NCBI GenBank assembly: GCA_013054445.1 | Contig: JAAMPI010000770.1 | Coordinates: 1-26,307, forward strand | DNA from: Cudoniella acicularis | Lineage: Eukaryota; Ascomycota; Leotiomycetes; Helotiales; Helotiaceae | Direction of reading: 5' to 3' | Length of the DNA: 26,307 bases | Shown here: positions 12,192 to 22,184 of the stretch, piece after piece | Numbering within the stretch: the first letter of the stretch is position 1 | Layout: every line of letters starts with the position of its first letter | Made by a program: the position numbers and the translations under genes | Notes under the pieces: model-generated | Databases searched by the model: none | Seen by the model: the letters and a program-made list of their open reading frames with translations, nothing else | What the model was told of the DNA's origin: nothing

Positions 12192-15100
12192 TCAAGATAG
12201 CTTCAATAGCCTGAGCAAAAACACGGCATTTTGAATCTCTTGTTCTTCCTGCACGATGACCCCTTCCTCCGCCTTCTCTGGAATCTGCCCATCGACTTCT
12301 GTAACCACGTGATGATCGATTGGTCTCCGTAATGCCTTCTCTATGGCCTTGGATTGCTCAACGAAAGCTCTCGCGAGTCCAACATTATCTGGATCCTTTA
12401 GAACTTTGTACTCCATTCGAACATCGTCCGTAGGTTGGAGCCCTGCCTTCTTCCGCATACGTTGAACCCGGTTAATGATTTCTCGTGCCAAGCCTTCGTC
12501 TGCGAGCTCAGGGTAGATTTCCGCGTCGAGGATGGTAAGAACATCATCGTCGGTGTTTGTTTCCAGGTTCTTGGAGGAGTCGTCATCTTTCAGCCCACGT
12601 TTTACAATCAAATCACCTTCTTCCAACTTGATTCCATCAACAACAATAGACTTGCCCAGAACAAATTGGTGTACTTGCTCACTCGTCAATCCAGGTAATG
12701 CTTTTTTGACTTTTTGCACTTCCTTCTTGAGCTTCTTCCCAAGGACAGGCCAATCCGCGCTGACGCTGTATTGCACGTTGTATTTGGCCTCATCGGATGA
12801 GAGGACAAGATCTACAATATTGAGTTCCTCGGTGATATATGCTTCCAATGATTTGACATCTTCCAGGTATACCGGATCGGGATGAATGACAACTAGGGTC
12901 TTCAAAGGAGTTTTCAGGCCGACTGTACGACGCTCTCTTGAAACTCTAGCCAATTCGATAACTCGTTGCATGCGGCCGACGCGACGTTCGATTTCCTCAT
13001 TGAACAGCTCCACTCTCACATCAGGGAATGGTAAGAAATGGACACTCCGAGGATCTGCAGCCTGAAGGTCTTTGGGAATGTGGGGAAGCAGGTGTTGGTA
13101 GATCATATCAGTAATAAATGGAGTGAACGGAGCAAGACCCTTGACGATTGTAAAGAGGACTTCGAAGAGTGTATTGAGAGCGTGTTGGGTGTCGTCAATG
13201 CCAAGTTCTCCCTTTAGACGCTTTCGGTTGAAGCGAATGTACCAATTTGTGGTATTATCAATGAGATCGAGAAGTCGGGGAACAACAGTGTAAAGACGAT
13301 AGCCTAGTAATTGTGAGTTCGATAAAAGTAAATCCGATTAAAATGGTAATTCTCACCTGACATCTCTTCATTGACGAATTTTAGCAAGCTTTGGCAACTC
13401 GCAAGAATCCATTTATCCATGACATTGGTATTGGTAGCTTCTGCTTTGGGATCGAAGCAATAGTCGACATTCTCGATCTTTTTCAGGAGTGCTACTTGGC
13501 CTTCGAAGAACTTGTAGCTGTTCCACAGTGGCAATAAAACCTTCGCAACTACTTCCTTGACTCCGGCCTCCTTGAAGCGAAGAGGCTCTGCCCGCACAAC
13601 GGGAGAATTTATCAAATATAACCGCAATGCATCTGAACCATATTTGCTCATGACAATCATGGGATCGGGGTAGTTCTTGAGTCGCTTCGACATCTTCTTG
13701 CCGTCTTCAGCAAGGACTATGCCATTGACAACGCAGTTCTTGAATGGCGAAACTCCAAATAAATGAGTACCAAGAACGAGAAGCGTATAAAACCATCCTC
13801 TTGTTTGATCTAATCCTTCCGCAATGAAATCACCAGGGAAAGACTGATCAAAGGTATCCTTGTTCTCGAATGGGTAGTGCTGGCTTGCGTATGGCATGCT
13901 GCCTGACTCAAACCAACAATCGAAAACTTCCTCAACACGTTTCAATTGGCCTTTACCCATTTTACTGGGAATGGTGATGTGGTCAATCTTGTCTCGATGC
14001 AGATCTGTTATCTCTCCTTGGTAGCCGCTCAGTTCCTTGAGTTCCGCAACGCTGCCAACGCAGATCTTCTCTTCAAGATCATCGCTTACCCAAATTGGAA
14101 GAGGAGTTCCCCAGTAGCGGTTGCGAGAAACGTTCCAGTCACGCGCGTTTGCAATCCAATTGGCAAAACGCTTCTCCTTAACGAAGGACGGCACCCAATG
14201 GGTACCCTCGATGTTCTTCAGCATGTCAGGGACAATCTCGGGAATTCTGATGAACCAAGAAGGAACAGCCCTGTATATGAGAGGAGTATCTGAGCGAGGA
14301 CACATCGGGTAACTGTGCCTTAACTGGGAGTCGACCACAAGTCTTCCAGTACCTTTTAAGTACTTGATGATGGCCTTGTCGGCTGCCTTGACATGTTGAC
14401 CAGCGAAGTCACGCACTTTCTCGGTAAAATGACCACTGTCGTTCACGGGGTTGGGTGGGGGTCGCTTTTCGCTGATGATACCATTTTCCATCGCAACATT
14501 ATAATCCTCCTCACCAAAAGCAGGAGCTTGGTGCACAATACCAACACCACTATCATCTGTAACATAGGTAGCATTAACCACCTTGAATCCGTGATCTTTG
14601 AACTCTTCGTAAAAGTAGTCGAACAATGGCTCATACTTCCACCCAAGCATTGCACTTCCTTTGATCTTTTCTAAGATCTTGAATTTGGCTTTCTTAGGAT
14701 CCTTGTACAATGTCCCCAACAACTTCTCCAAAAGGATGTATTTCTTTCCGGACGCCTCATCGTGAATCTTGATATATTCGAAATCTGGATGTGCAGCAAG
14801 GCCAGTATGTGAGGGCAATGTCCACGGTGTTGTTGTCCAGGCCAGTAAATGTGTCGTAGGGTCGGAGAGTAATGGGAATGAGACAACCACTGCAGGGTCA
14901 GTAATATCTTGGTAGTTCTGGTTTGCCTCGAAATTACTGAGGGCAGTCGTCAGAGCAGTCGAATATGGCATGACTCGATAGCCCTGGTAAACAGAGCCTT
15001 TGTCAAAAATCTGCTTGAAAATCCACCACTCTGACTCCATGTACTTTGGATCCATCGTCTTGTAGTCATTGTCAAAATCAATCCACCGCCCCAGTCTGTC

Positions 15101-15590
15101 AATGGTCGTCCTCCATTCTGCCGAGTATCGCATAACAATGGCTCTGCATTCCGCGTTGTACTTCTCAAGGCCAAGTTCCATCACAGCATCCCTACCAGAG
15201 ATACCAAGCTTCTTGTCAATCTCGTGCTCGATCGGTAGGCCATGTGTGTCCCATCCAAAACGCCTCTCCACATGGTAACCTTTCATAGACCAGTATCTAG
15301 GAATGATGTCTTTGATAGTCGAGGCCAACAGATGTCCATAATGAGGCAAGCCGGTTGCGAATGGAGGACCATCATAAAATGTATAGCGGGGTCGTCCTGG
15401 TTATTGATTAGCTGTTTAGCTGGTTAAAAATTATTCGCGCTATAGCACCTTCAGATAACTCGACCTGGAAACTTTTAGTTTGAGATTTTTTTCCAACTTC
15501 TATTTTGTTACTGACCTGTGTCTCGAACGCCCTGATCTCCTTCCACCTTCGAAGAACCTCCTCCTCCTTTTTTGGAAAGTCGATGCTCAT
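12192..15590 (-). CDS. ILS1: Isoleucyl-tRNA synthetase, cytosolic
   Basis: Four exons on the minus strand: 15516-15590, 15449-15464 (16 bases), 13357-15396 and 12192-13303, with GT-AG introns of 51, 52 and 53 bases. The joined frame gives 1,080 residues, close to yeast Ils1 (1,072, from memory). The ATG at 15590 sits in a good context (CCAAAATGAGC); an in-frame ATG at 15635 would add 15 residues. The class I signature HYGH is at residues 49-52 and KMSKR at about 598-602. The CP1 editing domain shows WTTTPWTLPSHTGLA near 217-231. The C-terminal part is the anticodon-binding domain and tail of the eukaryotic-type enzyme. It charges tRNA-Ile with isoleucine and edits mischarged valine. There is no mitochondrial targeting sequence at this start, so the product should be cytosolic. 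The micro-exon supplies VELSE and the first base of Gly31. Confidence 0.96.
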
Positions 15591-15725
15591 TTTGGCGGAA
15601 GAGCAGCCCGCAGGGTTCTGGGAGGGGGTTCGCACGCGAAGGATAGGATAGGTCTAAATAATTCGAGTTGTTATCTTCAAGGTAATCAGGGAGTATATTC
15701 AGGAAGGGGAGTGAGTTGACAATGT

Positions 15726-15753
15726 TGACTCCCAATTACCCCGCGGTGAGTCA
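15726..15753. promoter_or_regulatory. CPC1/Gcn4-like site pair upstream of ILS1
   Basis: TGACTC at 15726-15731 and a full TGAGTCA at 15747-15753 lie 136-163 bases upstream of the ILS1 start. TGASTCA is the consensus of the general amino acid control factors Gcn4 and CPC1, and aminoacyl-tRNA synthetase genes are known members of that regulon. The sites are seen directly; that they act on ILS1 is inference from the motif and position. Confidence 0.5.
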
Positions 15754-15820
15754 AAAGTTATGCGTGCATCTGCGAATTTGTGTCAACGGGTCGGACTTTT
15801 GTTAATCCGGACGCTGTTTT

Positions 15821-15832
15821 GATTGGCCAATC
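15821..15832. promoter_or_regulatory. Palindromic double CCAAT box
   Basis: GATTGGCCAATC is a perfect 12-base palindrome carrying a CCAAT box on each strand, about 230 bases upstream of ILS1. CCAAT boxes bind the fungal HAP (NF-Y) complex. The position fits a promoter element, but binding is not shown. Confidence 0.4.
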
Positions 15833-16395
15833 ATCCAGAGTAAACCTCGAGAAAGATTCGTGGTGACTTCCGTGCAAACCTACCTAGGTGCGTAGGTACA
15901 TGAAGGTGAGCAAGAGGAATTTCAACAAAGCGCTATGGCTTTGAGTCTAAGCGACGCCAAAGGAAATAACTGTATATTTTCTCATTTGAATCGGGCCCAT
16001 GCTTCCAGAGTTCACCCAGCCACATATTCTATAGCACCATTACATTGTATTCAAATCAGGGTTCTTCCAATTTCTTGAAACTTGCTCGTCATTTCTATTG
16101 ATCTAGTCTATGATTCTCACTTCGAATTCTTCTGTCCCTTTTCGCATCCAATCAGGATTATGAATTCTTATCATCTTCCGTTGAAAGACTCCTGCGCACT
16201 TCTTCTGCCTTGGCGCTGCTCTGTGCTTTTCGTCTTTCAAAAAACCCCTCAACACCATTCGCTGGGCTTCTGCGATTCGTTCATTTTGAGGTTGCTCCAA
16301 TTTCCTCCCATGTCTTCACCTGAATGAAAACACATCCTAAGAGATTTTATCGATGATCGTAATATCGTTGCGAACATAATGGCCTTCCATATTGC

Positions 16396-16848
16396 TCAAG
16401 TGCCTGGATAAGGCTTCACATCCCTTTCCTTCCCAACGGTCCATGCTCTGAGTCGGCCTTTCAGCTTCTTCGCGAGTTTCTCCGCGTCGGTTTCTCCATG
16501 CGCGTAGCCCACCTCCTCTCTTGGCCTCTCATCCAAACTCTGCCTTCCAAAATTGATACTCCTCCGTCCCTCCTTCTGCTTAGGCAGCGCAAAAGAAGTT
16601 GGAGGCGATCCAGACATGAACGATTCGACAGAAGAATTCGAGTCACGATGGGAGTGGCCTGTGCCGCGATTTCTGCGTTGCGACTCTATTGCGTCCATTT
16701 CGGAAAGAATACTAAAGAAAAGCTTATTGGAAGTTGGGGTACGCTGGAGGATGTCTGGACGGGTGGCCGCCGTGCCTTCAATAAATTTGGAGGGGCGACG
16801 AGGCCGATTTGGAGATGTGGATGGAGATGGGGAGTCTGTCAACGACAT
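16396..16848 (-). CDS. Hypothetical Ser/Pro-rich 150-residue protein
   Basis: A single open frame of 150 residues. The N-terminus is rich in Ser and Pro (SLTDSPSPSTSPNRPRRPSK), the middle is low-complexity Ser/Arg, and the C-terminus carries a basic amphipathic stretch, DAEKLAKKLKGRLRAW. There is no signal peptide, membrane span or domain I recognise. The protein-like composition, with a disordered N-terminus and a likely helix near the end, and the clean ATG favour a real gene. It could still be a chance frame, since an overlapping plus-strand frame of similar length (16498-17004) also exists. It lies in tandem upstream of ILS1 on the same strand. Function unknown. Confidence 0.5.
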   Translation of the reverse strand: MSLTDSPSPSTSPNRPRRPSKFIEGTAATRPDILQRTPTSNKLFFSILSEMDAIESQRRNRGTGHSHRDSNSSVESFMSGSPPTSFALPKQKEGRRSINFGRQSLDERPREEVGYAHGETDAEKLAKKLKGRLRAWTVGKERDVKPYPGT

Positions 16849-17690
16849 TATGTGTTGGGTGTGAGTGCTAGTTGTTGCAAACAGCTATTATCCGCAAATA
16901 TTGATGACCGAGTGCTTGGTTGGGTCCTGGGTAACGGATCTTGTATCGGGTCCACAGTTCGGTTTGCGTTTTCAAGATTCCAGGTCGAAGTCGACAATCA
17001 TTGACAAAAGATACAACCGAAACCATTTCGAGACTCGAGGAGGAAGGGACACAGCTATATCTAAGAGGTCTGCGTCGAACACAGCCAGTTGTTGGTCAAA
17101 AGGAAGTGGACCCCTCCCTTCACACTCCTCCGTGACCATGACGACTCTCACACACGGCACGCCCAGCACACCCAGCAGAGAACACACGAATCATCTCCTT
17201 AATGAGAACCCTGCCACCTTCCCGCGCGTACCGAGGCGCTCGCCCCTGTCATATTTGCCCCCGGACACCTCATGCGCGACGTGCACCCTGCAAATCACTG
17301 CCTCTTTCTGTTTGGGCCAACAAAAATCGGCACACGAAGAAAAAGCGACATGCGAGAGTGGCCCAAGGATGGGCCTAGATTCCTGCAGGGTCGATCGCGA
17401 AGGATTGCTCTCTACTGTGTAGAGACAGCGATCGCCGAGTCCAGAAAGTGTGTTTTCTTTGGGCTGTCATGCCCTATCCCTATGCAACCTTCGCTTGGTT
17501 CATGCGCTGCGATTCAGCGCGATGCCGACGAGGTCAAGTGCACACTGGAAGCATTATTGCTGGAAGGCAAAGACACGCCTGCTGGTCTGCGAATGCGCAA
17601 GCTGATCCGAGACATTCGGATTGCTTCCGCGGCTATTTTTGGGTACTTTGTCATCTGTATTATTTTAGCTTTTTCGCCGGTACAAAAGTA
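16849..17690. other. Region without a supported gene
   Basis: Several overlapping frames of 60-185 codons occur on both strands, and none gives a recognisable domain. The plus frame ending at 17697 has one hydrophobic segment near its end (IASAAIFGYFVICIILAF), but what precedes it is not protein-like. If the unknown gene at 16396-16848 is real, the near part of this stretch is its promoter. Confidence 0.45.
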
Positions 17691-17699
17691 TTCCTAAAG

Positions 17700-18180
17700 T
17701 TCAGCGGCCGTAGGGAGGACGAAATCTCTTGGGCCAGTTGCGGCTTTGTGGTTGTGCGCGGCTGCTGCCGGGCAGTGTTGTTGAAGCCCGGAGACGTCAG
17801 TGGCTTTGCTCCGGGGCTGCTCCTGAAAAGGAGTGCCGAAGCTGATCCGAAGTCCGAAGAAGACATTCTTCGGACGAAACCGAAGCGGCGAAGAGCCGAC
17901 TTTTCTTTCAACCTCTTTTTGCACTGATCGGGACTGCATTCGAAATCCATTTACCGTCCCATATCGCGTTGACCGAATCCAGGCGCGTCGAACTTACAAA
18001 TTTAGACGGTGGAAAGATCCATGGATGGTTCCTACTTCCTCAAGTGACTCAGCGAGTCAGCGGTTCGGTCACCTGGTCACGGTCTTGCGAAGAGGCTTGT
18101 CTCGAGGCCGAAGTTCGGGAAGGCCTCGTGTAGATCTGGCCTTCGGCGGTGCTGCGTTGGACCGAAGGCGGCAAGTGAAC
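17700..18180. repeat. GC-rich patch dense in inverted repeats and CCGAA/TTCGG
   Basis: Sampled lines are about 63-67% G+C. Perfect inverted repeats include CTGCC/GGCAG (17765-17775), CCCGGAG/CTCCGGG (17787-17793 with 17809-17815), GTCCGAAGA/TCTTCGGAC (17852-17860 with 17867-17875), TGACTC/GAGTCA (18045-18059), CGAGGCC/GGCCTCG (18103-18109 with 18122-18128) with CCGAA-G-TTCGG nested inside (18108-18118), and GCCTTCGG/CCGAAGGC (18139-18146 with 18162-18169). CCGAA or TTCGG occurs about ten times between 17836 and 18166. No open frame here looks like a protein. Its nature is unknown: possibly the remains of a small inverted-repeat element or a cluster of factor sites. Confidence 0.5.
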
Positions 18181-18340
18181 ATGTCCAGGCAAAATAATTG
18201 AGGCTGCCTTCTTTCATCCCGGGACAGGCAGAAGAAATTGACCGCCGGGACCGGTTCTCCAACTTGGCAACAGAAGGATATTTCAAGCGCTTAGAGGGCC
18301 TCAGACGCAAGGGCACGCGTATTAGCATCGTTTTCAGATT

Positions 18341-20150
18341 AGAGGTCTGTGACTAGGCGTTGACTAGTCTGCCTTCTCTCCTACGTAATAGCACTCCAGA
18401 GCAGAAAAAAGTTACCATACGTGTTTGCCTAGTGGCATACGTTGCATGACCTCCCTCAACTCCTTGCATAGCTGCAATTTACTAGCGACTCTCATTAAGA
18501 CTGTTCTTTCTCGTTGGTTCGTTGGTCTTGATTACTACTAGGCAACACCCGCCGTAATATGATAATATCTACCCTACTATGAGATAATAAGAACTCAGGT
18601 AGCGACTGAAATTGCCTTCTCGTCCGACTTTAGCGAGAATAAGATGACTCGACAAATGTCTTGACTCCTAAGTGAGAAACTTTCTGTCCATTTATGAAGA
18701 CACTAGAAGAGCCTCGGCAGGTACTCGAGTAGTTTTGTGTTTGTTTTGCTGTGTGGTGTATTAAGACTCGGTGTATTCCGAAAGATCCAGTTGTCGTGCT
18801 AACTATTTATACACAACACTTCCGAGAGCAAACACTAGATTATGATGAGATATATTTAAGTGACGAGGAATATTGTACTTCGTTTTGTGTTCTCTTCTAT
18901 AAAACTTGTGTCTTTTAATTTCCTAATTATTTTATTTTTTATATCTTGTGCGATTTCGCTAGTAATTAAAAGAATATTTAAGGAATTTTCATTAATAGTA
19001 TATCGTTTATATCATCTGCCCTGTTAATATTGTCAAATTTATAAATATAGATCCTATTTCAAATTGGCTTTTCTATTTAAAGCTCTGTATAATCGAATGT
19101 CAGGTGAGGTCAGCAATTTTTATAGTGGACCTTAGGATTTTTACATGGGGTAAGCCGGAAGCTATTAACCCAAAGCTCCTTGATATTTTCGAAACTATAA
19201 ATATCACTTTAGAGCGGGAAACACTATAAGTCAAACTTTAAACTTTAAACTTATAATTTTAATTTTTACTAGCTTTATAATAGTTTCTCTAGGATAGTTA
19301 ATTCCCTAATCCTTATTCTTTTTACAGAATAGTTAAAGACACTCGGGGTTTTAAGTTGACCTATTATTAATTACTAATAAACTAATTTCTTTTGAGACCT
19401 AGCTATAACTTTAATATCTATATAAAAACTCTCTCTATAGTAATAGCAAATAACAAAAGTGCCTTATTTCTAGATTTGGTATAAATCTATCTTCTCTAGA
19501 AATTACCTTGCCTATAAGCGATATTACTTTTAAATTTTCGTGTGTTAAGTATGGTTAAACTTTCGTAAATAACAGCTTGCTAAAAAAGCATCAAAATCAT
19601 GCTACTATATATCAGCGATTCCGAGAGCATAGAAATACTAGGTTTCGATACAAGTATCCGAATTGCTTAATACGATTAGAGAAATTTCAAGAATATAGAC
19701 AACAGCAGGAGACTTGTCTCGTGGCATAGCTTCTAGAAACTAGTAAGGAAGTCCGTGGAGGCACACCCGAGAATAAATAACCTAGACTCCTAGCTCCTTT
19801 AGATTCTGTTATAGCTAAGTGCCTAATATATGATCAAGAGATTTTAAGTATTATAGAATTTGTTTCTTATAACAAGACAGGCACCTGTTCGAAAAAGGCT
19901 AAGAGGCTCGTGCTAAAGCGAAAAAGAGAGCCGAAGTCTTCTTAAGAATAAAAGATAGGGCTTAGGTATATAGACTCGTTTCTAGACTCGGGTTTCGTAG
20001 AGAATAAAGGGTTTTATAAAGGTCGGGCAGACTAAAAATGATTTATTTATAATATTTATTAGTTATATTTATTTATTAAATTAGTACTTTAGAGAATAAA
20101 TAGGTAGAGAAGAGGGATAGCTTTTACTTAGTGCTTGGTTGTATTGACTT
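18341..20150. repeat. AT-rich degenerate block, probably RIP-damaged repeat
   Basis: Composition falls sharply after about 18340; the line starting at 19021 is only 20% G+C, against 63-67% a kilobase upstream. The block is full of TA-rich tracts and stops in all frames, with small tandem motifs such as three AAACTT-type heptamers (19233-19253). This is the usual look of a transposon copy after repeat-induced point mutation in Pezizomycotina. I see no clear terminal repeats or target-site duplication, so the element family and exact ends are unknown. It could also be ordinary AT-rich intergenic DNA. Confidence 0.55.
19535..19946 (+). pseudogene. Possible decayed coding relic with zinc-finger-like Cys/His spacing
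   Basis: One plus frame inside the AT-rich block reads for about 137 codons with only four internal stops before its end and has protein-like basic stretches (LLKKHQNH, KKAKRLVLKRKREPKSS). The start reads C-V-K-Y-G-stop-T-F. If the Tyr (TAT) was once Cys (TGT) and the stop a Lys or Gln codon, the spacing is C-X2-C-X12-H, as in a C2H2 finger, although the second His spacing is short. A second similar stretch follows (RYKYPNC). The assumed changes are RIP-type for the Tyr. This is speculative; no family is assigned. Confidence 0.25.
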
Positions 20151-20246
20151 GCCGTATTGGTAACTTGCGTATGCCTTTCTAGAAAATGGTGGAGTGGGAT
20201 TATAGGGTTATACTTCAAACCGAAGTTGCTATTTACAAGACAGTTT

Positions 20247-22184
20247 TCAAAACCAAGAGACCGTCTGCCAATATTTACATCTTTCATTTTGATCAGGGTC
20301 GTTCAACGAACTTCCCAGATCCGTAACATTCATATCAAACGCCTTACCACTTCCATATGGTTCAGATTTCGGCACGCTCTTCTCATTCAGCGTGTCAGTC
20401 AGCACAAAATCCCCAATCACATCCTGCAACACGGCAGCGATTGTCGCGTTTACGGTCCCACCTCCCACCTCGTTAGGGGTCGAAGTATCGCCGTTGAAAA
20501 ACGTATAAGGGATATCGATAGAGTGGAGTCCGGGAGGAACAGCGAAGATGTTCTTCCACGCATTTCCTTCTGTTGCTCCACTGGCTAGGAAGTAGGAATT
20601 ACATACGATGGCGAACTTCTCTGTGATTAATTGCGCTCGCTCATTTTGTGTAGAATAAGGGTATGAGCCGTTGAAGATAGGAGGGTAGACCGCATTCGAG
20701 ACATAAGCGATTGTGTCTGCCCCCGCGTCTGGGATCAACTTTCCTACGAGAGTTGTGAAGGCGGTACTGTTCTGAATTGTGGGGTCCATGAAAAGTATTC
20801 CTTCGTTGGCATTTCGTGCAGCGATGACGCTTATGCTAGGATATAACTTCCATCTACGACAAGACCAAAGGTGAAAGTCCCGTAGTCGCTACTCGCTACG
20901 AGGGCGTAATTCGCATAGTAGAGGTACTAAAAAGGTACTGCCTTCAACTGCGCAAGCGTTGTGATTGGGGTATCCGCGTAGCGAGAGGCTAATCCGAGGG
21001 TCTCCTCGAATGTAGTGGTCTGCTGTGTGTCCGTAATGGGTTGGAAAGCAGGAGATTGCGTTATGGCTTTTGTGAGTAGCGAGGAGATTTGGTAACTTGA
21101 TGGTGCTGCGATATGATACATGATCGAACCTGCACCTACTGACTCGCCAATCACAGTGACGCGTGCTGGATCACCTCTGAATAGGAAGATGTACTTTTGA
21201 ACTCATTCTAGGGCGAGGTGTTGGTCGAGGAGGCCGGCATTGCTGATTCCGCCTTCGGACTAGAAGCTAGACGAAGCTTGCCAGCCCTTTAACTCTTATC
21301 AAAGTAGGTGGATCGAGGGTGGTAAACTTACGAATAAGCCCAGTCGGTAGTTTGGGGCCACATAGACGAATCATTCTTTTCCATCAGTTATGCCACGAGC
21401 GAGTAGAGTTGCGGGATCATTTGTTAGCGTTTTGTCGCCAGAGATATATCCTCCTCCATGTAACCAGACTAAAACGGGGACTGAATATTTCGGTAGAATA
21501 TTTTAGGGTATTTAAGGGTCGCTGGCATCTTTGGCACAGCTTACCTCCTTTGGAATCTCCACAATCCACCATAGTCCCATTCTGGCTTGCTCTCTTTGCT
21601 ACTGCGTATTTTGAGTTGTAAATCTCCTCCGGTAAGACAACGTCTAAGAATAAACAATCCTCAAACATAGTATCACTTGGAGGTGGGATAGTCAGAGCGG
21701 ACGCAGTAGCAGTTACCGTTGCAGTTGCAGGTGTATTGTGGTCGACATACTCAGCAGCGCGTATAACCCATGCTGCTCACAATCAGGTTAGCAGAGTCTT
21801 CTCATTACTCCAGTAGGACATACTTAGTATCGCTTGAGGGCAGGTGACAAACTGCTGTCCATTATTTATGGTACGGTTGGCAGTCTGGGGAGCTATGGGT
21901 GCTGCAAAACGTAGATTGCCTACTGGCGGGGCTCCGTAACGGACGTTGGAAAATGTCAATAGAGGAGAGGGACCAGAGCTCTATGAAAGATCAGTATAAA
22001 CTGAACTGCGTCACCGCAATTGTGAATTTTATAGAATGAGTTCAATCTTTGACATTGAAAAACATACATTCAAAGTTGCTTGCTGGACAACATATCCCAA
22101 GTCGATAACGGGAAGAGCCGTTGCTTGAACAGCTGCAAATTCAAAGCTGGTGGCAATAAGCTCAAGCTTTCCAAAGAAACGCAT
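20247..22184 (-). pseudogene. Decayed type-B carboxylesterase/lipase gene
   Basis: Minus-strand exons are still visible: 22068-22184, 21824-21980, 21545-21772, 21332-21480 and 20247-21286, separated by four introns of 45-87 bases with intact GT-AG ends. Conserved carboxylesterase type-B blocks follow in order: FSNVRYGAPPVGNLRFAAP, EDCLFLDVVLP, VLVWLHGGGYISGDKTL (oxyanion-hole region), NYRLGLF, the nucleophile elbow GESVGAG (Ser codon 21140-21142; the usual form is GESAGAG) and the C-terminal part ending near CKYWQ. The gene is broken by in-frame stops at 21371-21373, 21260-21262, 21203-21205 and 20927-20929. A frameshift or small deletion near 20831-20840, also marked by TAA 20831-20833, removes the segment after VVDGSYI. 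The N-terminus may be a decayed signal peptide. Secreted fungal members hydrolyse esters, but this copy cannot make a full enzyme. Confidence 0.85.

Larger units (their letters stand above)
15591..16395. other. ILS1 upstream region, no supported gene
   Basis: About 800 bases between the ILS1 start and the 3' end of the minus-strand unknown gene. It holds the ILS1 promoter with the sites listed separately. The far half (about 16030-16330) is pyrimidine-rich on the plus strand. A 65-residue minus frame there lacks an ATG start for its full length and looks compositional. Confidence 0.5.

Noticed and set aside
16103..16300. 65-codon minus frame downstream of the unknown gene
   Set aside because: The full frame lacks an ATG, and its Lys/Arg/Glu richness follows from pyrimidine-rich plus-strand DNA.
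16498..17422. Overlapping plus frames of 168 and 185 codons
   Set aside because: No domain and poor protein-like composition; they overlap the more plausible minus-strand frame or non-coding DNA.
17660..18201. Open frames in the GC-rich patch on both strands
   Set aside because: Frames stay open because stop codons are rare in GC-rich DNA; the translations reflect the CCGAA repeats.
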